35,834 nt of DNA from Verrucomicrobiota bacterium. Lineage in GTDB: Bacteria; Verrucomicrobiota; Kiritimatiellia; JAKQHR01. The notes beneath the pieces are model-generated. The model did no database searches. It was not told the DNA's origin and saw only the letters and a program-made list of their open reading frames with translations. Positions 7,692 through 15,606 of the stretch are shown here, in pieces. The stretch lies in the NCBI GenBank assembly GCA_029557905.1, contig JAKQHR010000123.1, positions 1 to 35,834 on the forward strand, written 5' to 3'. The number at the start of each line of letters is the position of its first letter. Within the stretch, counting starts at the first letter, position 1. The translations under genes and the position numbers were made by a program.

Positions 7692-7719
7692 AGGATAGCG
7701 CATTGCACTGGATAATCAA
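7692..7719 (-). promoter_or_regulatory. Candidate sigma-70 promoter for the DUF3450-TonB operon
   Basis: On the minus strand the -35 box is TTGATT (7719-7714) and the -10 box is TATCCT (7697-7692), 16-bp spacer. The ATG at 7684 begins 7 nt after the -10 box, so transcription would start at or near the initiation codon. The promoter overlaps the opposing rimO promoter. Confidence 0.45.
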
Positions 7720-7731
7720 ACCGGATATGCT
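7703..7731 (+). promoter_or_regulatory. Candidate sigma-70 promoter for rimO
   Basis: The -35 box is TTGCAC (7703-7708) and the -10 box is TATGCT (7726-7731), 17-bp spacer. The rimO ATG at 7738 begins 6 nt after the -10 box and has no Shine-Dalgarno, consistent with a leaderless transcript. Confidence 0.5.
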
Positions 7732-7737
7732 GGGCCG

Positions 7738-9102
7738 ATGAAATTGTCAAAACCAGTGATCAGTCTCGTCAGCCTGGGCTGCGCGAAGAACGAAGTGGAC
7801 TCGGAGCATGTGCTGGGAGCGCTGCTGCAGGACGGTTTTGTCTTCGCCGAGGACCCGCGCGATGCGGACGTCTGCCTGGTGAACACCTGCGGGTTCATTG
7901 AATCGGCGCGGACTGAAACCCGCGAAACGCTGGAAGCGCTGGTGGCCCGAAAGAAAAACGGGCGGCCACGCTTCGTGGTCGCACTGGGATGCATGGTCGA
8001 GCGCGCCGCGGATTATCCGGATTTTGCGGATGTGCTGGCCGTCTGCGATCTGCGGGTGCCGTTTTCCGATTATCCGCGCCTCGCTTCGCTCTGCCTCGGA
8101 CTGCTCAATAGAAAGGCAGATGGAAATCCGAGGGCGGACATCATGGGCAATGGCCCGCGGCTGAGGATCGGGCTGCCTCATCTGGCCAGCCTGAAGATCA
8201 GCGAGGGCTGCTCCAACGGATGCAGCTTCTGCTCGATCCCCCGCATGCGCGGGCGGCAGATCAGCCGGCCGGCGGCCGATATCATTTCCGAGGCGGTCTC
8301 GCTGGCGGAAAACGGCGCGAAGGAAATTGCCGTCATCGCACAGGACACGACCAGCTACGGGAAAGATCTTTTTGGGAAACCGGCCCTGGCGGGTCTTCTG
8401 CGCGATTTGGCGGCCGCACTGCCCGAAAACATCTGGCTGCGCCTGATGTACGCCTATCCGAGATTTCTGTCGAAGAACGTGCTGGAGGTCATGGCGGGCG
8501 ACAACCGCTTCTGCCGGTATGTGGACATTCCCCTGCAGCACATTTCCGACCGGATTCTCAAAGCCATGGGACGGGGAACAAGCCGCAGGCAGGTCGAGAC
8601 ACAGCTTGATCAGATCCGCACCCTTTTGGAGCCCGTCGCCGTTCGCACGACTTTTATCACCGGCTTCCCCGGCGAGACGGATGATGAGTTTGAAGAGCTT
8701 CTTGAGTTTGTCCGGGAGCAGCAGTTCAATCATCTGGGCGCGTTCACCTATTCACCCGAGCCCCTCACTGCGGCCGCCGCCCTTCCCGACGACATCCCGC
8801 AGGAGGTCAAAAACGAGCGCCGCGACCGGCTGATGATCGAGCAGATGGACATTTCACACCGCCTTCTTCAGGAGATGGAGGGGCAAACCGTCGAAGTGAT
8901 GATTGACCGGCAGGTGCGCAACCCGGATGTGCCGCTTCCGCACGACTGCATCGCGCTGGCCCACACGAGACACCAATCGCCCGATGCCGACGGGCTGGTC
9001 ATCCTGCGGGGAACGTCAGACAAGAAACTCATGCCCGGAACGGTCGTTCCAGTGCGTGTGACCACGGCGATGGATTATGACCTGATCGCGCGGCCAGTCT
9101 GA
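7738..9102 (+). CDS. rimO: Ribosomal protein S12 methylthiotransferase RimO
   Basis: A radical-SAM methylthiotransferase that adds a methylthio group to the conserved Asp of ribosomal protein S12. The UPF0004 domain has the three auxiliary-cluster cysteines C15 (SLGCAKNEVDSE), C51 (NTCGF) and C85 (LGCM). The radical-SAM triad CSNGCSFC (C158, C162, C165) and the C-terminal TRAM domain (about 385-454) are present. The SLGCAKN...DSE start and the length of 454 residues fit RimO rather than MiaB. It is divergently transcribed from the TonB operon and appears monocistronic. No Shine-Dalgarno is seen before the ATG. Confidence 0.93.
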   Translation: MKLSKPVISLVSLGCAKNEVDSEHVLGALLQDGFVFAEDPRDADVCLVNTCGFIESARTETRETLEALVARKKNGRPRFVVALGCMVERAADYPDFADVLAVCDLRVPFSDYPRLASLCLGLLNRKADGNPRADIMGNGPRLRIGLPHLASLKISEGCSNGCSFCSIPRMRGRQISRPAADIISEAVSLAENGAKEIAVIAQDTTSYGKDLFGKPALAGLLRDLAAALPENIWLRLMYAYPRFLSKNVLEVMAGDNRFCRYVDIPLQHISDRILKAMGRGTSRRQVETQLDQIRTLLEPVAVRTTFITGFPGETDDEFEELLEFVREQQFNHLGAFTYSPEPLTAAAALPDDIPQEVKNERRDRLMIEQMDISHRLLQEMEGQTVEVMIDRQVRNPDVPLPHDCIALAHTRHQSPDADGLVILRGTSDKKLMPGTVVPVRVTTAMDYDLIARPV

Positions 9103-9120
9103 TGCTGTGGCTCCGCCGCA

Positions 9121-9349
9121 AATGAGCATCGCCTCATTCACATTTGGTTGATATATCGGTATCCGATATATCATGCCGTCTCTTCGGCCGGCACGGAGGC
9201 CGGCCCTCCATTTTAGGGCTTGGAGGGACGGGCTCCGTCCCGTCCATTTTCGGATGCGCCCCCGGCGGGCTTGTCCCGCCGGAGCGCAAGGTCAGGCAAT
9301 CGCGTCCGGAGCCGCAGACCTATCCTCACCCGCGACACAAGGTCGCGGG
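9121..9349. repeat. Cluster of palindromic (REP-like) elements in the rimO-alr intergenic region
   Basis: The 291-bp gap holds no gene but at least five inverted repeats. They are AATGAG/CTCATT (9121-9138), a 10-bp perfect arm GATATATCGG with loop TAT (9150-9172), GGCCGGC/GCCGGCC (9186-9205), GGGACGG/CCGTCCC (9225-9241), CCGGCGGG/CCCGCCGG with loop CTTGT (9262-9282), and CCCGCGAC/GTCGCGGG with loop ACAAG (9329-9349). Their number and GC richness resemble REP/BIME clusters between convergent genes. Some may also terminate rimO or alr transcripts. Confidence 0.75.
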
Positions 9350-9393
9350 GGTCAGCGGGCTCCCCCATCCGGCAGCTGGTGGCGGCAGGGCTA

Positions 9394-10503
9394 TCAGTAG
9401 ATATACTGTCGGCGAATGCTGGAGTCTATTCCGGTCAGGATTTCATACGGGATGGTGATGCATTTCTGCGCCAGCTCATTGGCCCAGACCGACTCATTCC
9501 CCTGCTCGCCGATCAGCACGGCCACATCGCCGCGCTTGACCCCGCTGTCGGGGCCGACATCCACCGCGATCCAGTTCATGCTGACGCGGCCGACCACCGG
9601 ACAGCGCCGCCCGTGCACGAGCACGTAACCCTTGTTGCTCAGGATGCGCAGATAACCGTCGGCATAACCGACGGCCAGCGTGGCAATGTCGGTCGGCTGC
9701 CTGGTTTTATAGGTACCGTAGTATCCAATGGGCAACCCCGCCGGAACCGAACGCACCTGCATGACAAACGCCTTCCATTGCAGGATGGGTCTGGTCCTGA
9801 ATCGCATGTCCTTCTTGCCGGTGCCGTAGCCGTAAAGAATGATGCCCGGGCGGATGCCGTTCAGATCCCAGTCCTTCTGATACAGAATGGCCCGGCTGCT
9901 GGACAGATGCTTGAACAGCCTGCGGCCGAGAAGATCCTCGGCCTCTTTCGCGATTGAGAAGAACCGGTCGGCCTGTGTGCCGGCGGCCTCGGGTTCGGCC
10001 GGCTCCACTTTGGCGAAATGACTGCACATGCCGGTGATGTTTAAACCGGGCTCCTTCGCCAGCCGCCGGATCATGTCCGGGGCCCGCTCCCACGGCAGAC
10101 CGAGCCGGCCCATGCCGGTGTCGATTTTGATATGCGCTTCCAGGTCGCGGCCGAACTTGCGGGCGGCCAGCGCCAGCGCCATGCCATGTTCCTCCGTGGC
10201 GACGATTGGAATGACTTTGTGCTCCAGCAGGAGCTCCGTGTCCGACGGATCCACCACGCCCAGCACCAGCAGGTTCACGGCCGGCAGGGCGGCGCGAAGC
10301 TTGAGGGCTTCCTCGAGATAGGCGACGGCAAACCAGTTTGCGCCGGCCTGCGCCGCTCGCTGAGCAACCGGAACCGCGCCGTGTCCATAGGCATTCGCCT
10401 TGACCACGCAGATCAGTTCCGTGCCGGGAGAGATCGCGCCGCGGATGGCCTGCACGTTTTCCTGCAGGATGTTGAGATCCACTTCAATCCAGCTGCGTTT
10501 CAT
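9394..10503 (-). CDS. alr: Alanine racemase
   Basis: A PLP-dependent fold-III enzyme that converts L-alanine to D-alanine for peptidoglycan. The PLP lysine is K35 in VVKANAYGHG. Other signatures are HIKIDTGMGRLG, the catalytic-Tyr region LPIGYYGTYKT and LAVGYADGY. The usual VSMD motif reads VSMNW here (Asp to Asn), a possible but not clearly inactivating change. I chose the ATG at 10503 (369 aa) because a GGGAGGTG Shine-Dalgarno lies 9 nt upstream; a longer frame to 10590 would run into the tRNA gene. It lies 43 bp downstream of tRNA-Leu and may be cotranscribed with it. Confidence 0.94.
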   Translation of the reverse strand: MKRSWIEVDLNILQENVQAIRGAISPGTELICVVKANAYGHGAVPVAQRAAQAGANWFAVAYLEEALKLRAALPAVNLLVLGVVDPSDTELLLEHKVIPIVATEEHGMALALAARKFGRDLEAHIKIDTGMGRLGLPWERAPDMIRRLAKEPGLNITGMCSHFAKVEPAEPEAAGTQADRFFSIAKEAEDLLGRRLFKHLSSSRAILYQKDWDLNGIRPGIILYGYGTGKKDMRFRTRPILQWKAFVMQVRSVPAGLPIGYYGTYKTRQPTDIATLAVGYADGYLRILSNKGYVLVHGRRCPVVGRVSMNWIAVDVGPDSGVKRGDVAVLIGEQGNESVWANELAQKCITIPYEILTGIDSSIRRQYIY

Positions 10504-10545
10504 GCGTCTGCACCTCCCGCTGCCGTCAGAAGCGGAAAAAGAAAA

Positions 10546-10633
10546 TGGTGCACCCGAAAGGATTCGAACCTCCACGCCTTTAAGGGGCACAAGGACCTGA
10601 ACCTTGCGTGTCTGCCAATTTCACCACGGGTGC
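10546..10633 (-). tRNA. tRNA-Leu (anticodon CAG), CCA encoded
   Basis: The acceptor arms GCACCCG and CGGGTGC pair, followed by an encoded CCA (10548-10546). The anticodon stem CAAGG/CCTTG holds the loop TTCAGGT, giving anticodon CAG (reads CUG). The long variable arm (TGCCCCTTAAAGGCG region) is typical of a class II leucine tRNA, and the T-loop GGTTCGAATCC is present. It is 88 nt including CCA. Confidence 0.96.
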
Positions 10634-10650
10634 ACGCAATTTGATGCATA

Positions 10651-10678
10651 AACATATCACCGATTTTCGATCAGTCAA
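10651..10678 (-). promoter_or_regulatory. Candidate promoter of tRNA-Leu (and alr)
   Basis: On the minus strand: TTGACT (10678-10673), 16-bp spacer, TATGTT (10656-10651). The predicted start lies about 10 nt before the mature tRNA 5' end at 10633. Confidence 0.55.
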
Positions 10679-10692
10679 CCAGAAGTTGAAAT

Positions 10693-11742
10693 TTATAAGG
10701 GCACTGGCGCCTGCAGCGGATCGAGCGGCGCCGGGGCCGGCTCCGGAATCGAAACGGCCGGCGGCGGCGCGGCGGGGACAGACGCCTTCGGGGCCGGAAT
10801 GACCGGGACCGGGTCCGCTTCCAGATACTGAATGATGGCGTCCACTTCCGATACTTCCGACGCCCGGACCGGGTCAGGAGCGGAGGCGGCCGCCTCCCAG
10901 ACTTCAAGAAGCGACGGCTCGGATGCCGCGGGCCCGGGCGCCGGGACAGACACGGCCGGCGGCGGATCCATCACGGCCTCCCCCGCCATGAGTTCCATAT
11001 GATCCTCGTCATCCAGCAGATCGTCGGTGCCGTCCCGGCGGTAGGAGGCGCGGCGGATCAGTGAGCCGTTCAGAGAAAACACGTGATGAGTGAGATAGGA
11101 CGGATGGGCCTGGTGAACAATGTGCAGACGGTCATCCTCGTCCACCTCCATGCGCGGCTTCTGGAAACTGAGCACATTGCCCAGCAGATGCACTCCGTAG
11201 CACATTCCGTTTTCCCGGTCATCAATGCGGAGAAAAAGATCGGTCCTGCGGTCACGCGCGCATGAACGCAGGCTGTAGCTTCGCAAACCGCCGTCCACAT
11301 CCAGAACCATCTCCGAGACCACGGCGCCGGAAACGATGTCAAGGAAGGTCTTGGGCGCAAGATAGGTCCGGCTGGGGGTGACCAGCATCGGTGTAACGGT
11401 GAAACTGCCGACACTGTCCAGCCTGCAGTAATCGCGCACGTTCACGTTGGTGGTAACGGTCTGTCCCGCGCCCACGAGCATGGAAATCGCGCGGGCGCCG
11501 GGCCGCGGCTGGATGTAGTGCCCGGCCGTGTCGCGAACGTCAAACCGGATGCGCGTTTCTCCGCCGACCTCGCCAAGTATCAGTGTTTTCGCGGTCTTGT
11601 TGACAACGGTCAGATTCACTGTGACGGGCTCGTACTGAAGATAGCGGTTGTGATCAAACTTCCCGCCGAACTGGATCTGCGCAAAAGCCGGCTGAACGGC
11701 CAAAGCCGCAAAAGCCAGAACTCTGATTACTGCTGATTTCAT
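10693..11742 (-). CDS. Secreted protein of unknown function with Pro/Ala-rich tail
   Basis: A 349-residue protein I do not recognise. It starts at ATG 11742 with a GAGG Shine-Dalgarno, has a clear signal peptide (MKSAVIRVLAFAALAVQPAFA), and then FGGKFDHNRYLQYEPVTVNL. That early stretch resembles a beta-sandwich domain of the kind that opens exported surface proteins with conserved NRYLQYEP. The middle part (about 75-250) is beta-rich with two pairs of Cys. The last 90 residues are a low-complexity Pro/Ala/Val tail (PAPGPAA, PVIPAPKA), often a periplasm- or wall-spanning linker. It lies 22 bp after the metallophosphoesterase gene, so cotranscription is likely. The function is unknown. Confidence 0.75.
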   Translation of the reverse strand: MKSAVIRVLAFAALAVQPAFAQIQFGGKFDHNRYLQYEPVTVNLTVVNKTAKTLILGEVGGETRIRFDVRDTAGHYIQPRPGARAISMLVGAGQTVTTNVNVRDYCRLDSVGSFTVTPMLVTPSRTYLAPKTFLDIVSGAVVSEMVLDVDGGLRSYSLRSCARDRRTDLFLRIDDRENGMCYGVHLLGNVLSFQKPRMEVDEDDRLHIVHQAHPSYLTHHVFSLNGSLIRRASYRRDGTDDLLDDEDHMELMAGEAVMDPPPAVSVPAPGPAASEPSLLEVWEAAASAPDPVRASEVSEVDAIIQYLEADPVPVIPAPKASVPAAPPPAVSIPEPAPAPLDPLQAPVPL

Positions 11743-11764
11743 GCGTCGCTTGTCCTCATTTCGT

Positions 11765-12487
11765 TCAACGGCCCTGGGCCAGGCGCGAAGCCAGGCGGGC
11801 CGGCAGGCCGGCGGCCCGGATTTTTTCCTGGGTGATGGTGAAGTCGTAGGGCACCCGGCGCAGTTCAACGGTGTTGTCAACCATGTTGTAGATCACATAC
11901 GCCGCACGGGGATCCCCGTCGCGCGGCTGGCCCACGCTTCCGACATTGATGAAGTATTTCTTTCCGAGGCCGACACGGATTTTCGTGTACATTCCACAGC
12001 GGATGATGTCGGTTTTTTCAAAGGCCAGCGGGACGTGCGTGTGTCCGTAGAAGCAGATCGAGGTGGTCTGATAGTTGAAATTCGCCTCGGCCTCGAACTT
12101 GTCGAACACATAGCCCCACATTTCCGGTGTGTCCAGCGTGCTGTGAACGATCGTGAAGGATTCCACCGGCTCGATCAGCTTGCGGGTGCGCAGGAATTCC
12201 AGCTCGTCATCGGAGAGCTGCTTGCGGGTCCAGTCCACCACATCGGCGGCCAGCGGATGAAAGCCGGCCAGGTTCTCGTCATGGGAGCAGTAATGATCGT
12301 GATTCCCCCGCACGCAGCGGCATTTCAGATTGCGGATGATTTCAAGGCATTCGCGAGGATTGGAATTGTAGCCGACGATGTCCCCCATGCAGGCGTAATC
12401 AGTGACGCCCTGCTCTGCCGCATCCTTCAAAACGGCCTGCAGAGCTTCCAGGTTCGAATGGATGTCACCTAAAAGCGCAAATTTCAT
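11765..12487 (-). CDS. Calcineurin-like metallophosphoesterase (YfcE/MJ0936-like)
   Basis: A 240-residue dimetal phosphoesterase. All metal-binding motifs are readable: D8/H10 in GDIHSN, D36 in MGDIVGYN, N62/H63 in RGNHDH, H115 in HSTLDTP, and H149/H151 in YGHTHVP. I chose the ATG at 12487 because MKFALLGDIHSN is the usual family beginning; an upstream TTG at 12505 is less likely. Family members act as nucleotide phosphodiesterases or phosphatases, so the substrate here is open. It lies downstream of acylphosphatase and upstream of a secreted unknown, all on the minus strand. Confidence 0.87.
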   Translation of the reverse strand: MKFALLGDIHSNLEALQAVLKDAAEQGVTDYACMGDIVGYNSNPRECLEIIRNLKCRCVRGNHDHYCSHDENLAGFHPLAADVVDWTRKQLSDDELEFLRTRKLIEPVESFTIVHSTLDTPEMWGYVFDKFEAEANFNYQTTSICFYGHTHVPLAFEKTDIIRCGMYTKIRVGLGKKYFINVGSVGQPRDGDPRAAYVIYNMVDNTVELRRVPYDFTITQEKIRAAGLPARLASRLAQGR

Positions 12488-12552
12488 TCCGTAAATCTCT
12501 ATCAAAAGAAGCGACTGATGGCTAGAAGGAAAGCGAATCTCTTTCCGGGCCG

Positions 12553-12855
12553 CTAGCGGGAGTGCCCGATGGTGAAGCCCTGGAACCGGCCGGCGGCGGA
12601 CTGCCAGCTGATCTGTTCCTCCATGATATAGCGCTGCAGAGAAGACTGGCGGATGGCATTGATGAATGCTGTCAGCTCATCTGCAGTCCCTTCGGCCTCA
12701 AGCCGCACGGAACCGTCCGACTCGTTGCGGACGAATCCGGCCACGGGGAAACGGCCGGCAATGCTCATCACGGTGTACCGAAAACCCACGCCCTGCACAT
12801 GTCCGGTATACCGCACGCAAATACACTGTTTATCTTCCTTCACAGCCTGCTCCAT
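12553..12855 (-). CDS. Acylphosphatase
   Basis: A 100-residue small enzyme hydrolysing acyl phosphates. The signature YTGHVQGVGFRYTV carries the phosphate-binding loop and catalytic R26. GFVRNESDGSV contributes the catalytic N44. I chose the ATG at 12855 because it gives the normal family length; the frame stays open further upstream but overlaps the GH20 promoter region. No strong Shine-Dalgarno is visible. It is divergent from the GH20 gene, with 47 bp between the starts. Confidence 0.92.
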   Translation of the reverse strand: MEQAVKEDKQCICVRYTGHVQGVGFRYTVMSIAGRFPVAGFVRNESDGSVRLEAEGTADELTAFINAIRQSSLQRYIMEEQISWQSAAGRFQGFTIGHSR

Positions 12856-12902
12856 GCTACTGTTACAACGAAAATGAGAAACATACAAACAGGAATTTCT
12901 CT

Positions 12903-14606
12903 TTGAACCCGGAACTGCTTCCGCCCCCGGCAAGGATGAAAACCGGTGAAGGCCGGCTCATGCTTCAGTCTCCCGTGCTCCTGCACTGCAGCCCGAAAAC
13001 GCGCGCGCGCCTGCAGCATGCGATCGAGCCCGTCCGGGACGCGCTGGACCGGCGCGGACTGGCGATGAAAATCGCGGAAGCACCCGCCCCGCCGGCGGCG
13101 GATGCACCCGGCATTGTTCTGCTCACGCCCCCCGGCCGAGGCGGAGAGGGCTTTCGACTGACCGCATCCCTGCGCCGGATCACGGTGGCGGGCGACGGGT
13201 GGGCCGGCCTCTTCTACGGCCTGCAGACTCTGCGGCAGATTCTCGCCGCCGGCAATCCCATACCCTCAATGGAAATCGAGGACGCCCCCTCCCTGCCCCG
13301 CCGAGGATTCTATCTCGACATCAGCCGCGGACGGGTGCCGAAACTGGAAGCGCTCAAGCGGCTCGCCGACCGCCTCTCCTTCCTGAAGTACAATCAGCTT
13401 CAGCTTTATGTCGAGCATGTCTTTGATTTTCAGTTCAATCCCGCCATCGCGCAGCACTGCGATCCGCTGACCGCAGAAGATATTGCTGCGCTGGATGAGT
13501 ACTGCCGCGAGCGATTCATTGAGCTGGTGCCCAGCCTGACCTGCTTCGGACACATGGGCCGCATTCTGAGCCTGCCGGAATATCGCCGGCTTGCGGAAAT
13601 CGAGTTCCCTGCCGCCAGCTGGGAAGCGGCGGCATGGCTGACGCGCCTGCGCGGGGCCACCCTGAATCCAAGGCTGGCCGGATCGCGCGCGCTCATTGGC
13701 CGGATGCTTGATGAGTTTCTTCCGCTTTTCAGCTCCGACCGCTTCAACATGTGCGGGGACGAGACCTATGACCTGGGCAAAGGCGCGAATGCCGGAACAC
13801 CGGTTGATGAACTTTACACAGAACATCTTGCGTTCGTGCGGAAGCTCGCGGCGCAACACAACAAGCGGCTGATGTGCTGGGGCGATGTGCTGCTGAAGCA
13901 GCCGCGGGCCGTTGACCGGATACCGAAAGATATCACCATTCTCGACTGGGGTTACGAGCCGGAAACAGATTTTCTCAAGGCGCAGCTGTTCCGGGATGCC
14001 GGACTTGCGGTCTATGTGTGCCCGTCAACAAGAAGCTTCAAGGTGCTGTTCAACGAGATTGAGAAGGCGCGCGCCAATATCGCGGGATATGCGCAGGCGG
14101 CAAAGCATCTCGGGGCCGAAGGCATGCTGGTCACGGACTGGGGGGACATGGGGCATTTCAACATGCCGGCCTGTTCCCTGCACGGCATGGCGCTGGGCGG
14201 GACGCTGGCATGGAATAATGAGGCGGATTCCGGAGAGGGTTTCGACCGCGCCTTTGACGCGCAGGTATTCGGCGCGCCTGCCTGCCGCGCCGCGGAACTT
14301 TTCAGCCGCGCGGGAAGAGCTGCGCAGAATTCCTGGCCGGGATTCCTGCAGGGGAGCATGAATGCAGAGAATGCCGAGGAGCTGGACGATCTGGCGGACC
14401 GGGCCGGGACTCTGCGACCCGGCGGGATGGTGACCCGGCAGGATCTGGACGAAATTCGCCTGGCCCTCCAGGCACTCCGGCTTCGCGTGCGCCGGACTCC
14501 GGAACAGGTTCGGGATTTCGCGGATGATTATGAGCGGATCTGGCTGGAGACCAGCCGGCCGGCGGGACTCTGTGAACTGCTGCAGCAGATACGGGGTCTG
14601 CCGTGA
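12903..14606 (+). CDS. Glycoside hydrolase family 20 (beta-N-acetylhexosaminidase-like)
   Basis: A 567-residue protein. The N-terminal GH20b-type domain opens with LLPPPARMKTGEGRL and includes the family-like GLFYGLQTLRQIL. The (beta/alpha)8 catalytic domain begins at RRGFYLDISRGRVPK. The catalytic Asp-Glu pair is D286-E287 in NMCGDETYDLG. GH20 enzymes release terminal GlcNAc/GalNAc by substrate-assisted catalysis. I chose TTG at 12903, with AGGA 8-9 nt upstream, because it includes the whole N-terminal domain; ATGs at 12936 and 12960 are alternatives. No signal peptide is seen, so it may be cytoplasmic (glycan or peptidoglycan recycling). The stop overlaps the signal peptidase gene (GTGA). 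Confidence 0.85.
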   Translation: MNPELLPPPARMKTGEGRLMLQSPVLLHCSPKTRARLQHAIEPVRDALDRRGLAMKIAEAPAPPAADAPGIVLLTPPGRGGEGFRLTASLRRITVAGDGWAGLFYGLQTLRQILAAGNPIPSMEIEDAPSLPRRGFYLDISRGRVPKLEALKRLADRLSFLKYNQLQLYVEHVFDFQFNPAIAQHCDPLTAEDIAALDEYCRERFIELVPSLTCFGHMGRILSLPEYRRLAEIEFPAASWEAAAWLTRLRGATLNPRLAGSRALIGRMLDEFLPLFSSDRFNMCGDETYDLGKGANAGTPVDELYTEHLAFVRKLAAQHNKRLMCWGDVLLKQPRAVDRIPKDITILDWGYEPETDFLKAQLFRDAGLAVYVCPSTRSFKVLFNEIEKARANIAGYAQAAKHLGAEGMLVTDWGDMGHFNMPACSLHGMALGGTLAWNNEADSGEGFDRAFDAQVFGAPACRAAELFSRAGRAAQNSWPGFLQGSMNAENAEELDDLADRAGTLRPGGMVTRQDLDEIRLALQALRLRVRRTPEQVRDFADDYERIWLETSRPAGLCELLQQIRGLP

Positions 14607-15097
14607 ATTCCGGCTTCAGACGGCTGATTGCGGGACGCTCCCTGACGACCACCCTTTGGCGGGCGGCCGGACTCGCGGTCATCACATGGATTTTGTTCAC
14701 ACAGGTGCTGACCGTCTGCCGACTCGATGGCGCCAGCATGGAGCCCACGATGAGGGACCGCTCCGTGCGGCTTGTCAATCTGCTGAAATATAGAACCGGG
14801 AGCCCGGCGCGCGGCGAGGTGGTGATCATCAGGGCGGCCGGACGGCGCGTTTTCTATCTCAAGCGCATCCTTGGACTTCCGGGGGAGACGGTCAGTTTCG
14901 AGAACGGGCAGCTCTTCATTGACGGGGAGGCACATGATGAAACCTACCTGAAGGATCAGGGTATCTGGACCATGTCTCCCGTGATCCTTAAGAGCAGCGA
15001 ATATTTTGTCGCAGGCGACAACCGTTCCGTTCCCATCACAAGACATTTGATGGGCACTGTCGAACGCGGCCGAATTGCGGGAGGGCTTTTGTGGTGA
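14603..15097 (+). CDS. lepB: Signal peptidase I
   Basis: A 164-residue membrane protease that removes Sec/Tat signal peptides. One N-terminal membrane helix lies at about 19-37. The catalytic Ser45 is in GASMEPTM and the Lys87 general base in FYLKRILGLPGE. The C-terminal GDNR-type box reads VAGDNRSVPITR. It starts with GTG at 14603 overlapping the GH20 stop, so it is translationally coupled. It is short for a Gram-negative Lep (one membrane helix instead of two), which is common outside proteobacteria. It may be one of several signal peptidases in the genome. Confidence 0.92.
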   Translation: MNSGFRRLIAGRSLTTTLWRAAGLAVITWILFTQVLTVCRLDGASMEPTMRDRSVRLVNLLKYRTGSPARGEVVIIRAAGRRVFYLKRILGLPGETVSFENGQLFIDGEAHDETYLKDQGIWTMSPVILKSSEYFVAGDNRSVPITRHLMGTVERGRIAGGLLW

Positions 15098-15606
15098 ACC
15101 GTTCTTTTCAGATTTCCGCCGTCCTGCTGCTGACCGTGATTCTGGGGCTTTCGCTGGCCTGGTTCCTGCAGGGACGGGATGAGCGGCGGATCCTGCAAAG
15201 GCAGGAGGAGCTTGTGGAGCTTCTTTCAAAAACAGCACTCGAGAAAGAGCTGGCCGCCCTGACGCGCGCCCGGCAGATTTCCATCCTCTTCACCGATCCC
15301 GTTTCCACCGGCATGGAGCCTTATCTCACGGGCTCGCATTCGCGTCAGGATATGGCCGGGCTGGCGTATCATCTCCGGAGCATGGTGGAGGAGCTGTCCA
15401 TCGAGATTGCAGATCATAAACTTGAAATCGCACCGAACCGGAACTCCGCGGTGCTGGCCACGGTGGCACGGGCCAAGGCGCGCAGCGGAGGCGAATGGAT
15501 GAGCGATTTGCGCGAGGTGGAAATGCGCTGGAGCAAAACCGATGACGGCTGGCTTGTAAACGCGGTGACCTTCACGTCCGCCATAAAACGGCCGGAAGGA
15601 TTATAA
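15094..15606 (+). CDS. Membrane-anchored NTF2/SnoaL-like protein
   Basis: A 170-residue protein with one N-terminal membrane helix (about 7-24), a short coiled coil (about 28-62), and an alpha+beta C-terminal domain. The end pattern DLREVEMRWSKTDDGWLVNAVTF resembles the NTF2/DUF4440-like fold (charged strand, then DGW strand). I chose GTG at 15094, which overlaps the lepB stop, with a GGGAGGG Shine-Dalgarno upstream; GTG at 15091 is equally possible. It is the third gene of the GH20-lepB unit. The last codons overlap the convergent ispD-like gene by 6 bp. No specific function can be assigned. Confidence 0.7.
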   Translation: MNRSFQISAVLLLTVILGLSLAWFLQGRDERRILQRQEELVELLSKTALEKELAALTRARQISILFTDPVSTGMEPYLTGSHSRQDMAGLAYHLRSMVEELSIEIADHKLEIAPNRNSAVLATVARAKARSGGEWMSDLREVEMRWSKTDDGWLVNAVTFTSAIKRPEGL

